This document shows positions 13,974 through 14,833 of a DNA stretch of 14,833 nt, piece by piece (within the stretch, counting starts at the first letter, position 1; each line of letters begins with the position of its first letter). The notes beneath the pieces were generated by a model that did no database searches, had not been told where the DNA came from, and saw only the letters and a list, made by a program, of their open reading frames with translations. Location of the stretch: NCBI GenBank assembly GCA_022712835.1, contig JAFLJU010000658.1, positions 1 to 14,833 on the forward strand, in the 5' to 3' direction. The translations under genes and the position numbers were made by a program. The stretch comes from Desulfobacteraceae bacterium. GTDB taxonomy: Bacteria > Desulfobacterota > Desulfobacteria > Desulfobacterales > Desulfobacteraceae.

Positions 13974-14005
13974 AAAAGGCTTTCAACCAAATAGCTGAAA
14001 ACCCG

Positions 14006-14200
14006 TTGCTGTTAAATGGCTGGGTGATAAGGATGCGAATCTTAATTGACAGAGTAATAGTCCGTTTTGTAACCCTTCATAAAAAACACCAAAATTCCTT
14101 TATAGTATTGCTTTCGGCTGTTATCGGCTGTATTGTCCTTTCACGATTCTCGACACGCAAACAACTGGAACAGCAGAAAAAGAAAGATTATATGGTATAG
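14006..14200 (+). CDS. Doubtful small membrane ORF, possibly frameshifted
   Basis: I do not recognise this. The frame opens at TTG 14006, but ATG 14033 is the more natural start, giving 56 residues; neither has a clear ribosome binding site. It has a basic N-terminus (RVIVRFVTLHKKHQN), one membrane segment (SFIVLLSAVIGCIVLSRF) and a charged tail. The layout resembles the first helix of an RND/MMPL-type transporter, but that is only a resemblance. After an A-rich stretch around 14176-14187 another frame runs on to TAG 14251-14253 with protein-like content (YGIEDLDEDMRFTVGHYLNG). A single indel would join the two into a protein of about 74 residues. It may therefore be a degraded gene or a sequencing error. 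Confidence 0.4.
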   Translation: MLLNGWVIRMRILIDRVIVRFVTLHKKHQNSFIVLLSAVIGCIVLSRFSTRKQLEQQKKKDYMV

Positions 14201-14266
14201 AAGATCTGGATGAGGATATGCGGTTTACGGTTGGGCATTATTTGAATGGGTAGTGGGATTTAAGGT

Positions 14267-14482
14267 ATGTTAAAATTTTTAAATAAACTTTCATATTCGA
14301 CTTTGCTCCTTGCAACGATTTTTATGTTGTTGACACCCATCAGTCCAATGCCACATGTCGTTGAAAAAATCCTGATGATTAAAAATGGAATCCTTTATAA
14401 ACCATTAGACATCTTTGATCTGTTTTTTCATTTGTCTCCGTTAACTTTGCTGATTATAAAGATCATCAAAGACAAACGGTGA
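14267..14482 (+). CDS. Small two-helix membrane protein
   Basis: A 71-residue protein with two hydrophobic segments, about 9-25 (SYSTLLLATIFMLLTPI) and 55-67 (HLSPLTLLIIKII), joined by a loop containing PMPHVVEKILMIKNG and KPLDIFDLFFH. From memory, that loop pattern recurs in a family of short bacterial membrane proteins that automated pipelines often label RND transporter; I cannot confirm this here, and the protein is far too small to transport anything alone. GGGA lies about 8 bases before ATG 14267. It follows the doubtful ORF and precedes the acetyltransferase gene by 59 bases. Confidence 0.7.
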   Translation: MLKFLNKLSYSTLLLATIFMLLTPISPMPHVVEKILMIKNGILYKPLDIFDLFFHLSPLTLLIIKIIKDKR

Positions 14483-14541
14483 TTATTGAGATCATCTAAA
14501 TTCATATAACCAAAACATTTAGCGAGGTAGGACTTTTTGAC

Positions 14542-14833
14542 ATGGACCACACCGAAACCGTTAAAATAATTCCATTTGAAGAAGAATATATCAAAGAATT
14601 CAAACGATTAAATATGGAATGGCTTGAGGGCTACAAATTACTTGAGCCTGCTGACTTAAAATATCTCGACAATCCACTTCAATTGATTATAAATCCTGGT
14701 GGTAGGATATTGATGGCAATTGTTGGTGACGAAATTGTTGGCACCTGCGCAATCATTGTTAAAAGTAAAAATATTTTTGAACTTGCAAAATTAGCTGTTT
14801 CAAAAGAGGCTCAAGGTCAAGGAATCGGAAGAA
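14542..14833 (+). CDS. GNAT-family N-acetyltransferase, 3' end cut by the window
   Basis: The first 97 codons of a GNAT acyltransferase, which would transfer an acetyl group from acetyl-CoA to an amine on a small molecule or protein. The N-terminal part is EEEYIKEFKRLNMEWLEGY. Next come the central strands ILMAIVGDEIVGTCAIIV and then FELAKLAVSKEAQGQGIGR, the start of motif A with the Q-x-x-G-x-G acetyl-CoA pyrophosphate loop. The frame is open to the last base, so the C-terminal third is missing only because the window ends. A ribosome binding site (AGGA, 9 bases upstream) supports ATG 14542. The substrate is unknown. Base composition is distinctly AT-rich. Confidence 0.85.
   Translation, partial: MDHTETVKIIPFEEEYIKEFKRLNMEWLEGYKLLEPADLKYLDNPLQLIINPGGRILMAIVGDEIVGTCAIIVKSKNIFELAKLAVSKEAQGQGIGR

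Noticed and set aside
13963..14002. Direct repeat GCTGAAAAC and a weak TTTCA/TGAAA hairpin after the NlpC/P60 gene as a terminator
   Set aside because: The stem is only five clean pairs with a mismatch beyond it, and no T-run follows, so a terminator call is not supported.

Overview
The window looks like chromosome from an anaerobic sulfate reducer of the Desulfobacterota, most likely Desulfobacteraceae. This is inferred from a ferredoxin-type 2-oxoacid oxidoreductase, a bacterial-type phosphatidylserine synthase, the conserved protein styles and the moderate GC. No rRNA, tRNA, CRISPR array, insertion sequence or phage gene was found. Most of the window is ordinary chromosome; its last 1.6 kb is visibly more AT-rich and has an accessory look.

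Layout. 5-652 (+): a CDP-alcohol phosphatidyltransferase (PssA type), ending at a strong symmetrical hairpin (682-725) shared with the convergent gene pair. 732-3144 (-): an overlapping korA-korB pair for a 2-oxoacid:ferredoxin oxidoreductase in which beta and gamma subunits are fused. 3354-4043 (+): a divergent GntR/FCD regulator. The 209-base gap between them holds a good sigma70-like korA promoter with a perfect 12-base tandem repeat at its expected start site. 4101-4271 (+): a 56-residue ribbon-helix-helix protein. 4285-6066 (-): a 593-residue protein I do not recognise. 6191-8764 (+): a RecD2-type helicase with an unusual insertion of about 100 residues. 8852-9112 and 9134-9442 (+): a BamE/SmpA-like small lipoprotein and a YciI-like protein. 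9396-11696 (-): an Fbh1-like superfamily 1 helicase downstream of an NfsA-type nitroreductase, probably one transcript. 11971-13185 (+): an MFS transporter with a perfect 16-base palindrome upstream. 13383-14833 (+): an exported NlpC/P60 hydrolase, a doubtful small membrane ORF that may be frameshifted, a two-helix membrane protein, and a GNAT acetyltransferase cut by the window end.

How the genes relate. The clearest functional unit is the oxidoreductase with its adjacent regulator: the FCD domain should sense a small metabolite, and the promoter architecture suits repression of korAB. The two helicases belong to different families, lie on opposite strands and are separated by unrelated small genes, so I do not read them as one system. 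The best candidates for undescribed biology are the 593-residue protein, the RecD2 insertion and the Fbh1-like helicase with its nitroreductase partner. I found no convincing novel multi-gene system.
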